Position numbers and translations under genes: made by a program
Origin: Ilumatobacteraceae bacterium
GTDB lineage: Bacteria; Actinomycetota; Acidimicrobiia; Acidimicrobiales; Ilumatobacteraceae
Assembly: GCA_025358075.1 (NCBI GenBank)
Contig: JANYKU010000001.1
Span: forward strand, 1-55,741
Direction: 5' to 3'
Length of the DNA: 55,741 nt
The notes under the pieces: model-generated
Database searches by the model: none
What the model saw: only the letters and a program-made list of their open reading frames with translations
Told to the model about the DNA's origin: nothing
In this document: in pieces, positions 23,649 to 32,166 of the stretch
Layout: the number at the start of each line of letters is the position of its first letter
How positions within the stretch are numbered: position 1 is the first letter of the stretch

Positions 23649-24844
23649 GCTCGTCCACCACCGTGATCGGCGATCGCCGCCGGCAGGCCCTCGACCGGGC
23701 TGCGGCACTGCGCCGGCATCCGACGCGGCGCATGGCGTCGAAGCCAGCTGGGCCGCCAACCGCCGCCTTCTATGCCATCGCCGTGGTCGTCGCCGTGTTC
23801 GTCATGCTCGGTCTGGTGATGGTGTTGTCGGCGTCGTCGATCAACCAGTTTCATCAGGGCTTCTCGCCGTACCGGATCTTCAACAAGCAGGTGATGTGGG
23901 CCGGCTTGGGTCTTGTCGGGCTGTGGATCGGCATGAAGGTGCCGTACCACTTCTGGCGCCGGCTGGTGCTTCCGGCGCTGCTGTTCTCCTGCGGGATGAT
24001 GCTGCTGCCGTTCATCCCGGGCATCGGCGACAAGGTCAACGGCGCCAACGCCTGGGTGGCGATCGGGCCGTTCTCGCTCCAGCCATCCGAGTTCTTGAAG
24101 CTGGCGGTCCTGTTGTATTGCGCCAACCTGCTGGCCAAGCGCAAGGACGAGATGGGCGTTCCGTCACGCACCCTCGTACCGGTGATGCTCGTTGCCATCG
24201 TCGGCAGCGGCTTGTGTCTGGTGCAAAGCGACCTCGGCTCGGCGATCGTGCTGGCTTCGATCGTGTTCGTGGTGGTGTTCATCGCCGGCGCCCCGCTGCG
24301 GCCGATGGCAATGGCCGGAGGCATGGCGGCAGTGAGCGGGCTGGCATTCGTCGTGTCGAGCCCACGCCGTCAGGCGCGGTTCACCGCCTTCCTCGACATC
24401 GCTGCCCACAAAGATCACCTCAGCTATCAGACGTATCAAGCGATGATCGCGCTCGCCCAGGGAGGCTTTGCCGGTGAGGGCGTCGGCCAAGGCAAGAACA
24501 AGCTCGGCGATTTCCTTCCGCTGGCGCACAGTGACTTCATCTTCGCGGTCGTCGCCGAGGAGATGGGAATGATCGGCGTCATTGCCGTGCTCGGTGGTTT
24601 CTTGATCCTCGCCTACGCCGGCGTGCAGGTCGCGCTGGCGACTCAAGACCGGTTCGCCAGCCTCCTGGCCGGAGGCATCGTGATCTGGTTCGTGGTGCAG
24701 ACCATCATCAACGTCGGCGGCGTCACCGGGATGATGCCGGTCACCGGGCTGACGCTGCCCTTCTTCTCGGCCGGCGGAAGCTCACTGTTCGTCACGATGA
24801 CGGCGGCGGGCCTGCTGCTCAACGTCGCTCGCAACGTGAGGTGA
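23645..24844 (+). CDS. ftsW: Septal peptidoglycan polymerase FtsW
   Basis: This 399-residue SEDS-family membrane protein polymerises lipid II together with FtsI. It has about ten membrane segments after a basic 40-residue N-terminus. Family motifs are FSLQPSEFLKLAVLLY, LVQSDLGSAIVL, YQTYQAMIALAQGG then GVGQGKNKLGDFLPLAHSDF, and MMPVTGLTLPFFSAGGSSL. The start is ATG 23645 in an ATGA overlap with murD. The open frame upstream lies within murD. FtsW rather than RodA is inferred from its place inside the dcw cluster. Confidence 0.95.
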   Translation: MSSSTTVIGDRRRQALDRAAALRRHPTRRMASKPAGPPTAAFYAIAVVVAVFVMLGLVMVLSASSINQFHQGFSPYRIFNKQVMWAGLGLVGLWIGMKVPYHFWRRLVLPALLFSCGMMLLPFIPGIGDKVNGANAWVAIGPFSLQPSEFLKLAVLLYCANLLAKRKDEMGVPSRTLVPVMLVAIVGSGLCLVQSDLGSAIVLASIVFVVVFIAGAPLRPMAMAGGMAAVSGLAFVVSSPRRQARFTAFLDIAAHKDHLSYQTYQAMIALAQGGFAGEGVGQGKNKLGDFLPLAHSDFIFAVVAEEMGMIGVIAVLGGFLILAYAGVQVALATQDRFASLLAGGIVIWFVVQTIINVGGVTGMMPVTGLTLPFFSAGGSSLFVTMTAAGLLLNVARNVR

Positions 24845-24851
24845 CCGACAC

Positions 24852-26000
24852 GTGAGCGCCGCGTCGGCGTACGAGCCCGCTGAAGCGGTCTCCGGCCACA
24901 CCACCTTCGCTGTGGTGACGGGCGGTGGTACCTCTGGGCACGTTCTCGCGGCGACGGCCATTGCCGACGCTCTTGTCGCTCGCGGGCACGATCGCGCCAC
25001 GATCCACTACGTCGGTACGACGCGCGGCGTCGAACGACGCCTGCTTCCGCCCACCGGATACGACTACACGTTGCTCGATGTCGTGGGGCTGCAGCGTCGG
25101 TTATCGCTGCGCAACCTGGCCTTCATCCCGAAGTTGCTGCGATCCACGTATCGGGCGATCAAACTGATCCGGCGTCTATCGCCCAAGGTGGTCGTCAACG
25201 TCGGTGGCTACGCCAGCGTGCCGGCGACGGTTGCGGCGATGCTGTGTCGCATACCTGTGGTGGTGGTCAGCTATGACCGGCGCCCAGGTCTCGTCTCCAA
25301 GTTGGCGGCTCGCCGCGCCGTGGCTTGCGCTGTCGCCTTCGCCGGCTCCACGCTGCCTCGGGCGACACTGACTGGTGCACCGGTGCGCCAAGAGGTGCTC
25401 GCGGTCGATCGCCTACGCGACCGCCAACAAGCGTTGTCACAGCTCGACCTCGCCGACGATCGGTTCGTTCTCGCTGTGTTCGGCGGTTCGCTCGGCGCCA
25501 AGCGGCTCAACGACGTGACCGCTGAACTGGTGCGGAGGCTGGCCGATCGACGCGATCTGGCCGTGTATCACATCGTCGGCGAGCGCAATCTGGCCGATGC
25601 CGCGCCCGCTCGCGATGGCAGTGCAGGCATCATGTATCGAGTGCTGGGATATGAGGACCGAATGCCGCTCGTCTACGCCGTGGCCGATCTGATGATGACG
25701 AGGGCCGGCGCATCGACGATCGCCGAACTCGCCACCGCCGGAGTCCCGGCGTTGATCGTGCCGTGGCCCGGTGCCGCCGACGATCATCAGGTCGACAACG
25801 CTCGCCAGCTCACCGACCATGGCGGCGCCGTGTTGATCTTGGAGGCCGACCTCACCGCCGATCGGTTGATCCGGGAAGTCACCGAGCTGATGGCCGATCG
25901 TGGCAAGCTCGCCGCGATGTCTGGATCAGCCGCGGCGATTGGCAAGCCAAATCGAAGTGGTGCGCTCGTCGACCTGATCGAACGCGTGGCCGCGCCGTGA
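24852..26000 (+). CDS. murG: UDP-GlcNAc:lipid I N-acetylglucosaminyltransferase MurG
   Basis: This 382-residue membrane-associated glycosyltransferase makes lipid II. It has the glycine loop VVTGGGTSGHVLAATAIADAL, VVVNVGGYASVPATVAA in the N-terminal domain, the second loop LAVFGGSLGAKRLND, and the donor-binding MMTRAGASTIAELATAGVPA with the DDHQVDNA motif. One conserved element is altered. Where most MurG proteins have HEQNxxPG, this one has SYDRRPG (residues 140-146). The start is GTG, seven bases after the ftsW stop. Confidence 0.93.
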   Translation: MSAASAYEPAEAVSGHTTFAVVTGGGTSGHVLAATAIADALVARGHDRATIHYVGTTRGVERRLLPPTGYDYTLLDVVGLQRRLSLRNLAFIPKLLRSTYRAIKLIRRLSPKVVVNVGGYASVPATVAAMLCRIPVVVVSYDRRPGLVSKLAARRAVACAVAFAGSTLPRATLTGAPVRQEVLAVDRLRDRQQALSQLDLADDRFVLAVFGGSLGAKRLNDVTAELVRRLADRRDLAVYHIVGERNLADAAPARDGSAGIMYRVLGYEDRMPLVYAVADLMMTRAGASTIAELATAGVPALIVPWPGAADDHQVDNARQLTDHGGAVLILEADLTADRLIREVTELMADRGKLAAMSGSAAAIGKPNRSGALVDLIERVAAP

Positions 26001-27409
26001 CCGATCGTCCGCAGGTCCCACTCGATCTTTCGCAGCCTCAGCAGTTGCATGTGGTCGGCGTCGGTGGGCCGGGCATGAGCGCCATCGCCATCGTCCTGGC
26101 CGAGATGGGCCATCGGGTCAGCGGCAGCGACCTCCGCGAGCGCCCGGTGCTCGAGCGGGTGCGTGCTGCCGGTGTCGAGGTGCACGTCGGTCACGCTCGC
26201 CGCAACGTACTGGGCTGCGCGGCCGTCACCGCCTCGACCGCTGTTCCGGGCAGGAACATCGAGCTCGACGAGGCCCGAAGAGCCGGCATTGCCGTGTTGT
26301 CGCGAGCGGGCATGCTGTCGTCGATCTGCGCCCAGGCCAAGTCGCTCGGCGTTGCCGGTACGCATGGGAAGACATCGACGACGTCGATGCTGATGCTGGT
26401 GCTCGCATCAGCTGGGTGGCGGCCGTCGTTCATCATCGGTGGCGACGTCACCGACATGGGCACTGGTGCCCAGTGGACCGACCAGGAGTGGCTCGTCGTC
26501 GAGGCCGATGAGAGTGACGGCACCCATCTGGAGTTGCCGTTGTTCGGCACCATCCTCACCAACGTGGAGGTCGATCATCTCGACTTCTATGGCACCGAAG
26601 AGGCCATCGTCGCCAGCTTCGATCAGTACCTTTCGCAGATCTCGGGTCCGAAGGTGCTGTGCATCGACGACCCGGTCTGCGCCGAGCTCGCCACCCGCCA
26701 CGGGGCGATCACCTACGGAACATCGCCCGCCGCGGACTATCGCGCCGTCGATGTGCACGCCGAGCACGGCTCGTACACGTTCACGGTTGTCCGCTCGGGC
26801 GAGACGTTGGGCACCGTCGATCTGCCGCTACGCGGCATCCACAACGTGCGCAACGCGCTCGGTGCACTGGCCATGGCCTGCACGGTCGGCGTCGACTTCG
26901 AGATCGCTTCACGCGCCCTCGCCAAGTTCGGCGGGGTGGCCCGTCGATTCGACATCCGCGGAATCGACGGTGGCGCGACCTTGGTCGACGACTACGCCCA
27001 TCTGCCCAGCGAGATCGCCGCGGTTCTGGGCGCGGCGCGCTGCAGCGGCGACGACTGGCGAAGGATCGTTGCGGTCTTCCAACCGAATCGGTTCAACCGC
27101 ATGTCAGTCATGTCGCCCGCCTACCGAGACGCCTTCGTGAATGCCGATCTCGTCGTGCTGACCGACATCTTTGCCTCGGGAACGACTCCGATCCCCGGGG
27201 TCACGGGCAAGCTCGTCGTCAATTCCATTCTCGATGCGCACCCCACCACCCGTTTGGCTTGGATGCCCCGTCGAGTCGATTTGATCGAGTACCTCGCCAA
27301 GGAACTGCGCGCCGGCGACGTGTGCATCTCGATGGGCTGTGGCGACATCGCTTCGCTTCCCGATGAGGTGCAACAACGCCGATCCGAGCAGAGGGTCGTG
27401 GCCAGTTGA
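25997..27409 (+). CDS. murC: UDP-MurNAc:L-alanine ligase MurC
   Basis: This 470-residue Mur ligase adds the first residue, L-Ala, to UDP-MurNAc. Motifs are the N-terminal HVVGVGGPGMSAIAIVL, the ATP loop GVAGTHGKTSTTSMLMLVL, EADESDGTHLELPL, NVEVDHLDFY and VDDYAHLPSEIAAVL. Both the THGKTSTTS loop and the ADESDG motif are MurC-specific. The start is GTG in a GTGA overlap with murG. An earlier ATG in the same frame lies inside murG and is not used. A TTGA overlap leads to murB. Confidence 0.95.
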   Translation: MTDRPQVPLDLSQPQQLHVVGVGGPGMSAIAIVLAEMGHRVSGSDLRERPVLERVRAAGVEVHVGHARRNVLGCAAVTASTAVPGRNIELDEARRAGIAVLSRAGMLSSICAQAKSLGVAGTHGKTSTTSMLMLVLASAGWRPSFIIGGDVTDMGTGAQWTDQEWLVVEADESDGTHLELPLFGTILTNVEVDHLDFYGTEEAIVASFDQYLSQISGPKVLCIDDPVCAELATRHGAITYGTSPAADYRAVDVHAEHGSYTFTVVRSGETLGTVDLPLRGIHNVRNALGALAMACTVGVDFEIASRALAKFGGVARRFDIRGIDGGATLVDDYAHLPSEIAAVLGAARCSGDDWRRIVAVFQPNRFNRMSVMSPAYRDAFVNADLVVLTDIFASGTTPIPGVTGKLVVNSILDAHPTTRLAWMPRRVDLIEYLAKELRAGDVCISMGCGDIASLPDEVQQRRSEQRVVAS

Positions 27410-28359
27410 GCCTCAGCGACCGCCTGCACCGGGCAGCATCCGATCTCGGGTCGCTGGGCCGCCTCACAGAACCCCTCGGTCCGTTGACCACGTACCGAGT
27501 CGGGGGCTGCGCGGCCATCTTCGCTGCCCCGACATCGAGGACCGAACTCCTCGACGTGGCCGCCGTGGTCGCTCGCTACGACCTTCCGGTGCTCGTCCTC
27601 GGTCGCGGCTCCAACCTCTTGATCGCCGACTCGGGGTTCGCCGGCATCGCCATCAGTCTTGCCGAGCTGGCCAATGAGATCGACGTGAGTGGGCTCGAAG
27701 TGCGATCCGGTTCCGCAGTTGCCCTTCCCGTGCTGGCGCGCAAGACCGCCGCAATGGGCCTGACCGGCTTCGAATGGGCCGTTGGAGTGCCCGGCTCGAT
27801 CGGTGGTGCTGTGCGGATGAACGCCGGCGGGCACGGTTCGGACATGGCCGCGTGTCTCATCAGCGCCGAGGTCCTCGATCTGCGCGACCTGCACTGCCGT
27901 TGGCGACCCGTCGAGGATCTCGGTCTTCGTTTCCGAGGTTCGAATCTCAGCGATCAAGAGATCGTTCTGACCGCGCGCCTGCAGTTGGAGGCCGGTGACG
28001 TTGACCGATCCGAACGAGAGATCGCCGACATCGTGCGGTGGCGGCGCGAGAACCAGCCGGGTGGGCAGAACGCCGGGTCGGTGTTCGTCAACCCGATTCC
28101 CGGCGAACTGTCGGCCGGCGAACTGATCGACCGGCTGGGTCTCCGCGGCTTCCAGATCGGTGGTGCTTTCGTCTCCGAAAAGCATGCCAACTTCATCCAG
28201 GCGGGCGAGGGAGCGACGGCTTCCGACGTGAAGGCGGTCATGGACGAGGTCCGCGAGCGGGTTGCTCGGGCCACCCGGTTCGAGCTGCGGAGCGAGGTTC
28301 GCCTGGTCGGCTTCGCTACGGCTGATGCCGTGCTCCCCGAGCGTGGCTCGCGTGGCTGA
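27406..28359 (+). CDS. murB: UDP-N-acetylenolpyruvoylglucosamine reductase MurB
   Basis: This 317-residue FAD enzyme reduces enolpyruvyl-UDP-GlcNAc to UDP-MurNAc using NADPH. Motifs are TTYRVGGCAAIF, the FAD loop VLGRGSNLLIADSGF, WAVGVPGSIGGAVRMNAGGHG, QNAGSVFVNP with the proton-donor Ser, and the final RSEVRLVGF with the catalytic Glu. Translation starts at TTG in a TTGA overlap with murC. The end overlaps the probable ftsQ start. Confidence 0.95.
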   Translation: MSLSDRLHRAASDLGSLGRLTEPLGPLTTYRVGGCAAIFAAPTSRTELLDVAAVVARYDLPVLVLGRGSNLLIADSGFAGIAISLAELANEIDVSGLEVRSGSAVALPVLARKTAAMGLTGFEWAVGVPGSIGGAVRMNAGGHGSDMAACLISAEVLDLRDLHCRWRPVEDLGLRFRGSNLSDQEIVLTARLQLEAGDVDRSEREIADIVRWRRENQPGGQNAGSVFVNPIPGELSAGELIDRLGLRGFQIGGAFVSEKHANFIQAGEGATASDVKAVMDEVRERVARATRFELRSEVRLVGFATADAVLPERGSRG

Positions 28360-29668
28360 CGAGCCCAAAGCGACACCGGAGGAAGGCGTTCCCGATGTCG
28401 TCCTCGAGGAGTTGTTGGCCGCGTTCTCGGCCAAGGATGCCGAGCCCATCGACTTCGACGACCCGGCGATCGATCGCATGCTCGGGCTCGGCGATGCACC
28501 CGCCGCAACCAAGACTGTCGCCGACGAAGGCACGGGCGCGACCGAAACGAAGAAGGTCGACCGCTCGGGGCCATGGCAACCGATGCAAACCGAGGCGACA
28601 GAAAGAGCACCGTCCGACATCACGGTGACCGAAGGAACGGAGACACTCGACCGGTCCGGAGTTTGGAAGCCGATGCGGACAGAACCGACCGACCGGCCCG
28701 CCCCGTCGATCGAGGACGCTGCCAATTCAGATCGCAAGCTGATCGTGATCGGCGACGACGATCAACCCGACGCGCTGTACCTCGACGAGGAATCGGGCTC
28801 GCGGCTGCGGCAGGTGCACGCCGGCGACGAGAGCTCCGAGGGTCGATCCACGATCGTGATCAAGGATCTCGACGAGACCGGCAGCATCGAGGCGTTGCCG
28901 GCTCGGTCGTCGGGATCGATGGACCCTCGGGTTCGCGCCAGGCGGATCGCCGTGCGCCGGGCCAAGGGGCGGAAGCGATTGATCTGGGTGGCGATCGCCG
29001 CGGCGATCCTCTTGGTGCTCGTCGGTGCCGTCGCCGTGCTGGCGTCGTCGCTGTTCGATGTACGCACGGTCGACGTGCAAGGCGCCGTCTACACCGATCC
29101 CAAGCAACTCTCGGCGATCGTCGACGGGCTGAAGGGGGACGCGATCCTGTTGGTCGACACTCGCCAGATAGAGCGCAAGCTGGAAACCATCTCCTGGGTC
29201 GAGACGGCGCGAGTCTCCACGCAGTTCCCGCATCGGATCTTCATCGACATCCGTGAGCGCAAGCCGATTGCGACCTTCGCCGGCTCTGATGGCAAGTACC
29301 GGGTCATCGATCGCGACGGCAGGGTGCTCGATGTCGTCGATGGCATTCCCATCGACTACATGCTGGTCACCGGGGCGAACCCTGATGTCGACCAGGGTCA
29401 GTTCGCCGGTCGCCCGTTTGCTTCGGCGGCCCAGCTGGCGATCGCGCTACCGAGCGAGGTCAGGGCCCTGACCGAGTCGATCGGGGTCGACGCCACGGTA
29501 GGGGACCTCACGCTGCAGCTCCACGGCGGCATCAAGGTGCAGCTCGGACCCTCGGCCGACCTTTCGGCGAAGCTCGTCCGCCTCCTCTCCGAGGTTCGTG
29601 GCGGGCTCGACGGGATCTGTGCCCTCGACGTGTCGACGACGGAGATCACACCTACGGCCTGTACGTGA
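28352..29668 (+). CDS. ftsQ: Cell division protein FtsQ
   Basis: This protein of about 438 residues has an unusually long, acidic cytoplasmic tail (about 208 residues) and one membrane helix near 210-235 (WVAIAAAILLVLVGAVAVLA). A POTRA domain follows (FDVRTVDVQGAVYTDPKQLS), then the FtsQ beta domain with SWVETARVSTQFPHRIFIDI and ERKPIATF. The cytoplasmic tail holds an imperfect duplication 30 residues apart: DRSGPWQPMQTEATERAPS and DRSGVWKPMRTEPTDRPAPS. The start is uncertain. GTG 28352, GTG 28343 and ATG 28325 are all in frame and overlap murB. Confidence 0.88.
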   Translation: MADEPKATPEEGVPDVVLEELLAAFSAKDAEPIDFDDPAIDRMLGLGDAPAATKTVADEGTGATETKKVDRSGPWQPMQTEATERAPSDITVTEGTETLDRSGVWKPMRTEPTDRPAPSIEDAANSDRKLIVIGDDDQPDALYLDEESGSRLRQVHAGDESSEGRSTIVIKDLDETGSIEALPARSSGSMDPRVRARRIAVRRAKGRKRLIWVAIAAAILLVLVGAVAVLASSLFDVRTVDVQGAVYTDPKQLSAIVDGLKGDAILLVDTRQIERKLETISWVETARVSTQFPHRIFIDIRERKPIATFAGSDGKYRVIDRDGRVLDVVDGIPIDYMLVTGANPDVDQGQFAGRPFASAAQLAIALPSEVRALTESIGVDATVGDLTLQLHGGIKVQLGPSADLSAKLVRLLSEVRGGLDGICALDVSTTEITPTACT

Positions 29669-29722
29669 CGACGATGTCCACAACTTCTGGCCCCGGACGT
29701 GCGAGACTTGGCGAAACGGGCT

Positions 29723-29728
29723 TTGACA
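29723..29728 (+). promoter_or_regulatory. Possible -35 box ahead of ftsZ
   Basis: The 103-base ftsQ-ftsZ gap contains a perfect TTGACA, but the bases 17-18 downstream (CAATCA) are a poor -10. A strong GGAGG ribosome site lies eight bases before the ftsZ ATG. Extra ftsZ promoters at this spot are common in other bacteria. Confidence 0.25.
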
Positions 29729-29771
29729 TGCCTCAATTCATTCGCCAATCAGCACTACGGAGGCTTCCCTG

Positions 29772-30860
29772 ATGGCAGGCGCACCTCAAAATTATCTCGC
29801 GGTCATCAAGGTGATCGGTGTCGGCGGCGGTGGCGTCAACGCCGTGAACCGGATGATCGACGCCGGCCTCAAAGGTGTCGAGTTCGTCGCCGTGAACACC
29901 GACGCCCAGGCACTCCTCATGAGTGACGCCGACGTCAAGCTCGACATCGGTCGCGATCTCACCAGGGGCCTCGGTGCCGGCAGCGATCCCGATGTCGGGC
30001 GCAACGCGGCCGAGACGCATCGCGACGAGATCGAAGAGGTGCTCAAGGGTGCCGACATGGTGTTCATCACCGCGGGTGAGGGTGGTGGTACCGGTACTGG
30101 CGCGGCACCGATCATCGCCGAGCTGGCGCGCAGCATCGGTGCGCTGGCCATCGGCGTCGTGACCCGACCGTTCAGCTTCGAAGGTCGCCGACGTTCCGTG
30201 CAGGCCGATGCAGGCGTGCAGCGCCTGAAGGAGAAGGTCGACACGCTCATCGTCATCCCCAACGATCGCCTGTTGACGGTCGCCAACGAGAAGACCAGCG
30301 TGCTCAACGCGTTCAAGATGGCCGACGAGGTGTTGCTGCAAGGTGTTTCCGGCATCACCAACCTCATCACCACTCCTGGCTTGATCAACACCGACTTCGC
30401 CGATGTCAAGATGATCCTGTCCAGCGCCGGTTCGGCGCTGATGGGCATCGGCCAGGCCAGCGGCGAGAACCGCGCGGTCACCGCGGCCAAGGCGGCGATC
30501 TCCAGCCCGCTGCTCGAGGCTGCCATCGACGGCGCCCGGGGCATCCTGCTCAACATCACCGGCCCGTCGGCGATGTCGCTGTTCGAGATGAACGCGGCGG
30601 CCGAGATCATCCACGCTGTGGCCCACCAAGATGCCAACATCATCTTCGGTACCGTCATCGACGACGAGCTCGGCGATGAGGTCAAGGTCACGGTCATCGC
30701 CGCCGGCTTCGATCGTTGGGACGGCGGCTCGCCTGCGGCACGACCCGGCAAGACCCCCGACAAGCCGACGTCGTCGCTCAAGGACCTGTTCGCCGATCAG
30801 CCCGCCGACCCGCTCGACGATGATGACGACGATTTCGATGTCCCGTCGTTCCTGAAGTGA
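29772..30860 (+). CDS. ftsZ: Cell division GTPase FtsZ
   Basis: This 362-residue tubulin-like GTPase forms the Z-ring. Motifs are [15 protein letters not shown], the signature loop [26 protein letters not shown] and the synergy-loop region around [13 protein letters not shown]. The C-terminal peptide DFDVPSFLK, preceded by a run of six Asp, is the actinobacterial form that binds SepF. A short linker of about 45 residues separates it from the globular part. SepF is encoded two genes downstream. Confidence 0.97.
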   Translation: MAGAPQNYLAVIKVIGVGGGGVNAVNRMIDAGLKGVEFVAVNTDAQALLMSDADVKLDIGRDLTRGLGAGSDPDVGRNAAETHRDEIEEVLKGADMVFITAGEGGGTGTGAAPIIAELARSIGALAIGVVTRPFSFEGRRRSVQADAGVQRLKEKVDTLIVIPNDRLLTVANEKTSVLNAFKMADEVLLQGVSGITNLITTPGLINTDFADVKMILSSAGSALMGIGQASGENRAVTAAKAAISSPLLEAAIDGARGILLNITGPSAMSLFEMNAAAEIIHAVAHQDANIIFGTVIDDELGDEVKVTVIAAGFDRWDGGSPAARPGKTPDKPTSSLKDLFADQPADPLDDDDDDFDVPSFLK

Positions 30861-30870
30861 CCCTGCTCGA

Positions 30871-31533
30871 GTGACACAGTTCGGCGGTCTCGCCGAGCGA
30901 TTGCAGAAGGTGCGCACGCAGATCGTCCAGGCCGGCGGTTCTGCCGTCGAGATCCTGGCGGTCACCAAGGGCCACCCCGTTGAGGTCCTCGAGGCCGCCG
31001 CTGCGGTCGGGCTCACCGCGGTCGGCGAGAACTATGCCCAAGAGCTCGTGGCCAAGTTCGAAGGCAGATCGTTCGACCTTGCCGTGCATTTCATCGGGCA
31101 ACTGCAGACCAACAAGGTGCGTCAGATCGCCGATCTCGTCGACGTCTATGAGACAGTCGACAGACCGTCGTTGATCGTCGAGCTGGCCAAGCGGGCGCCC
31201 GGCGCCCATGTGCTCGTGCAGGTCAACACGTCGGCGGAGCCGACCAAAGGTGGTTGCGCACCCGACGAGGCAGAACTGCTGGTCACCAGGGCGAGCTCGG
31301 CGGGCCTGGTGGTCGATGGCCTCATGACCGTCGGTCCGACCGTTGGCGGCCCGGAGGCCGCCCGGCCCGGATTTCGAATGGTGCGCAGCCTCTGCGAACG
31401 GTTCGGCCTGTCGGTCTGCTCGATGGGCATGAGCGACGACTTTCTCGTCGCGGTTCAAGAAGGGTCGACTCGCGTGCGACTGGGCAGCGTTCTGTTTGGC
31501 ATGCGTCCAGCTCCCACCCCGCGAGTACGGTAA
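30871..31533 (+). CDS. YggS/PROSC-family pyridoxal-phosphate-binding protein
   Basis: This 220-residue single-domain PLP-binding protein has a TIM-barrel fold. The PLP Lys is K33 in ILAVTKGHP. GENYAQELVAKF, HFIGQLQTNKV and SMGMSDDFLVAVQEGSTRVRLGSVLFG are family signatures. Members act in vitamin B6 homeostasis and have no known catalysis. The ftsZ-yggS-sepF order is typical of Gram-positive dcw clusters. The start is GTG, ten bases after the ftsZ stop. Confidence 0.92.
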   Translation: MTQFGGLAERLQKVRTQIVQAGGSAVEILAVTKGHPVEVLEAAAAVGLTAVGENYAQELVAKFEGRSFDLAVHFIGQLQTNKVRQIADLVDVYETVDRPSLIVELAKRAPGAHVLVQVNTSAEPTKGGCAPDEAELLVTRASSAGLVVDGLMTVGPTVGGPEAARPGFRMVRSLCERFGLSVCSMGMSDDFLVAVQEGSTRVRLGSVLFGMRPAPTPRVR

Positions 31534-31536
31534 TCT
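31526..31536 (+). promoter_or_regulatory. Possible -10 boxes ahead of sepF
   Basis: TACGGT (31526-31531) and TAATCT (31531-31536) overlap the stop of the upstream gene. A transcript from either would carry the GGAGGAGG ribosome site before the sepF ATG. Chance occurrence is possible. Confidence 0.3.
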
Positions 31537-31556
31537 CAGGCGGAGGAGGACCAAGG

Positions 31557-32126
31557 ATGCCGATCTGGAGAAACGCAATGGATTGGTTGGGACTGGGTCC
31601 CGACGATGCGTACGACGACTACGACGCGGCCCAAGAGCCGGAGCGTCCTTCTCGATCGCCCCGACACCAGCGTGAAGAACCGGCCCCTCGCGGCCAGCGC
31701 GGGATCCAAGGCGAGTACGAATCCGACGGAACCGTGCGCACGATGCCGGCACGTCCCAGCTACCCGACACGCGACGCCGACCTCACCGGTCGACGCCCGG
31801 CGCCGGCTACCGACGACTCCAACGTCCAGCCTCGACCGATCAACGCTCCTCGGCAGGCCCCGGTCAACTCCGCCGATCCGTACACCGTTCGGCCCCGTCG
31901 ATTCGACTCGGCACAGGAGATCGCTGACAAGTTCAAAGACGGTCAGCCGGTCATCATGAACCTCGAGGCCAGCGATCGCGAGGTCTCGCGGCGACTCGTC
32001 GATTTCGCCAGTGGCCTGTGCTACGGATTGAACGGCACGATGGAGAAGGTCGCAACTGGTGTGTACCTGTTGAAGCCGGTGCCGCCGCGCAAGGGCGGCT
32101 ACGAACATGGCGAGTACGACGGCTGA
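31557..32126 (+). CDS. sepF: Cell division protein SepF
   Basis: This 189-residue protein has an N-terminal amphipathic helix (MPIWRNAMDWLGLGPDD) followed by a disordered Arg/Pro-rich linker. The SepF core is around residues 105-185 (RRFDSAQEIADKFKDGQPV, then MNLEASDREVSRRLVDFASG and GVYLLKP). SepF polymerises, binds the FtsZ C-terminal peptide and tethers it to the membrane, and is the main anchor in actinobacteria, which lack FtsA. GGAGGAGG about 10 bases upstream supports ATG 31557. An ATG at 31578 is the alternative. Confidence 0.93.
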   Translation: MPIWRNAMDWLGLGPDDAYDDYDAAQEPERPSRSPRHQREEPAPRGQRGIQGEYESDGTVRTMPARPSYPTRDADLTGRRPAPATDDSNVQPRPINAPRQAPVNSADPYTVRPRRFDSAQEIADKFKDGQPVIMNLEASDREVSRRLVDFASGLCYGLNGTMEKVATGVYLLKPVPPRKGGYEHGEYDG

Positions 32127-32154
32127 GTATCCACTGCGGTGGCTCCGCGGTGCG

Positions 32155-32160
32155 TAACAT
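32155..32160 (+). promoter_or_regulatory. Leaderless -10 box (TAACAT) for divIVA
   Basis: TAACAT ends six bases before ATG 32167, with no ribosome site between. divIVA thus appears to have its own leaderless promoter within the cluster. Confidence 0.5.
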
Positions 32161-32166
32161 CTCCGT

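Noticed and set aside
27121-28737. 538-codon minus-strand open frame across murC, murB and ftsQ
   Set aside because: It is antisense to three well-supported genes and has no recognisable motif.
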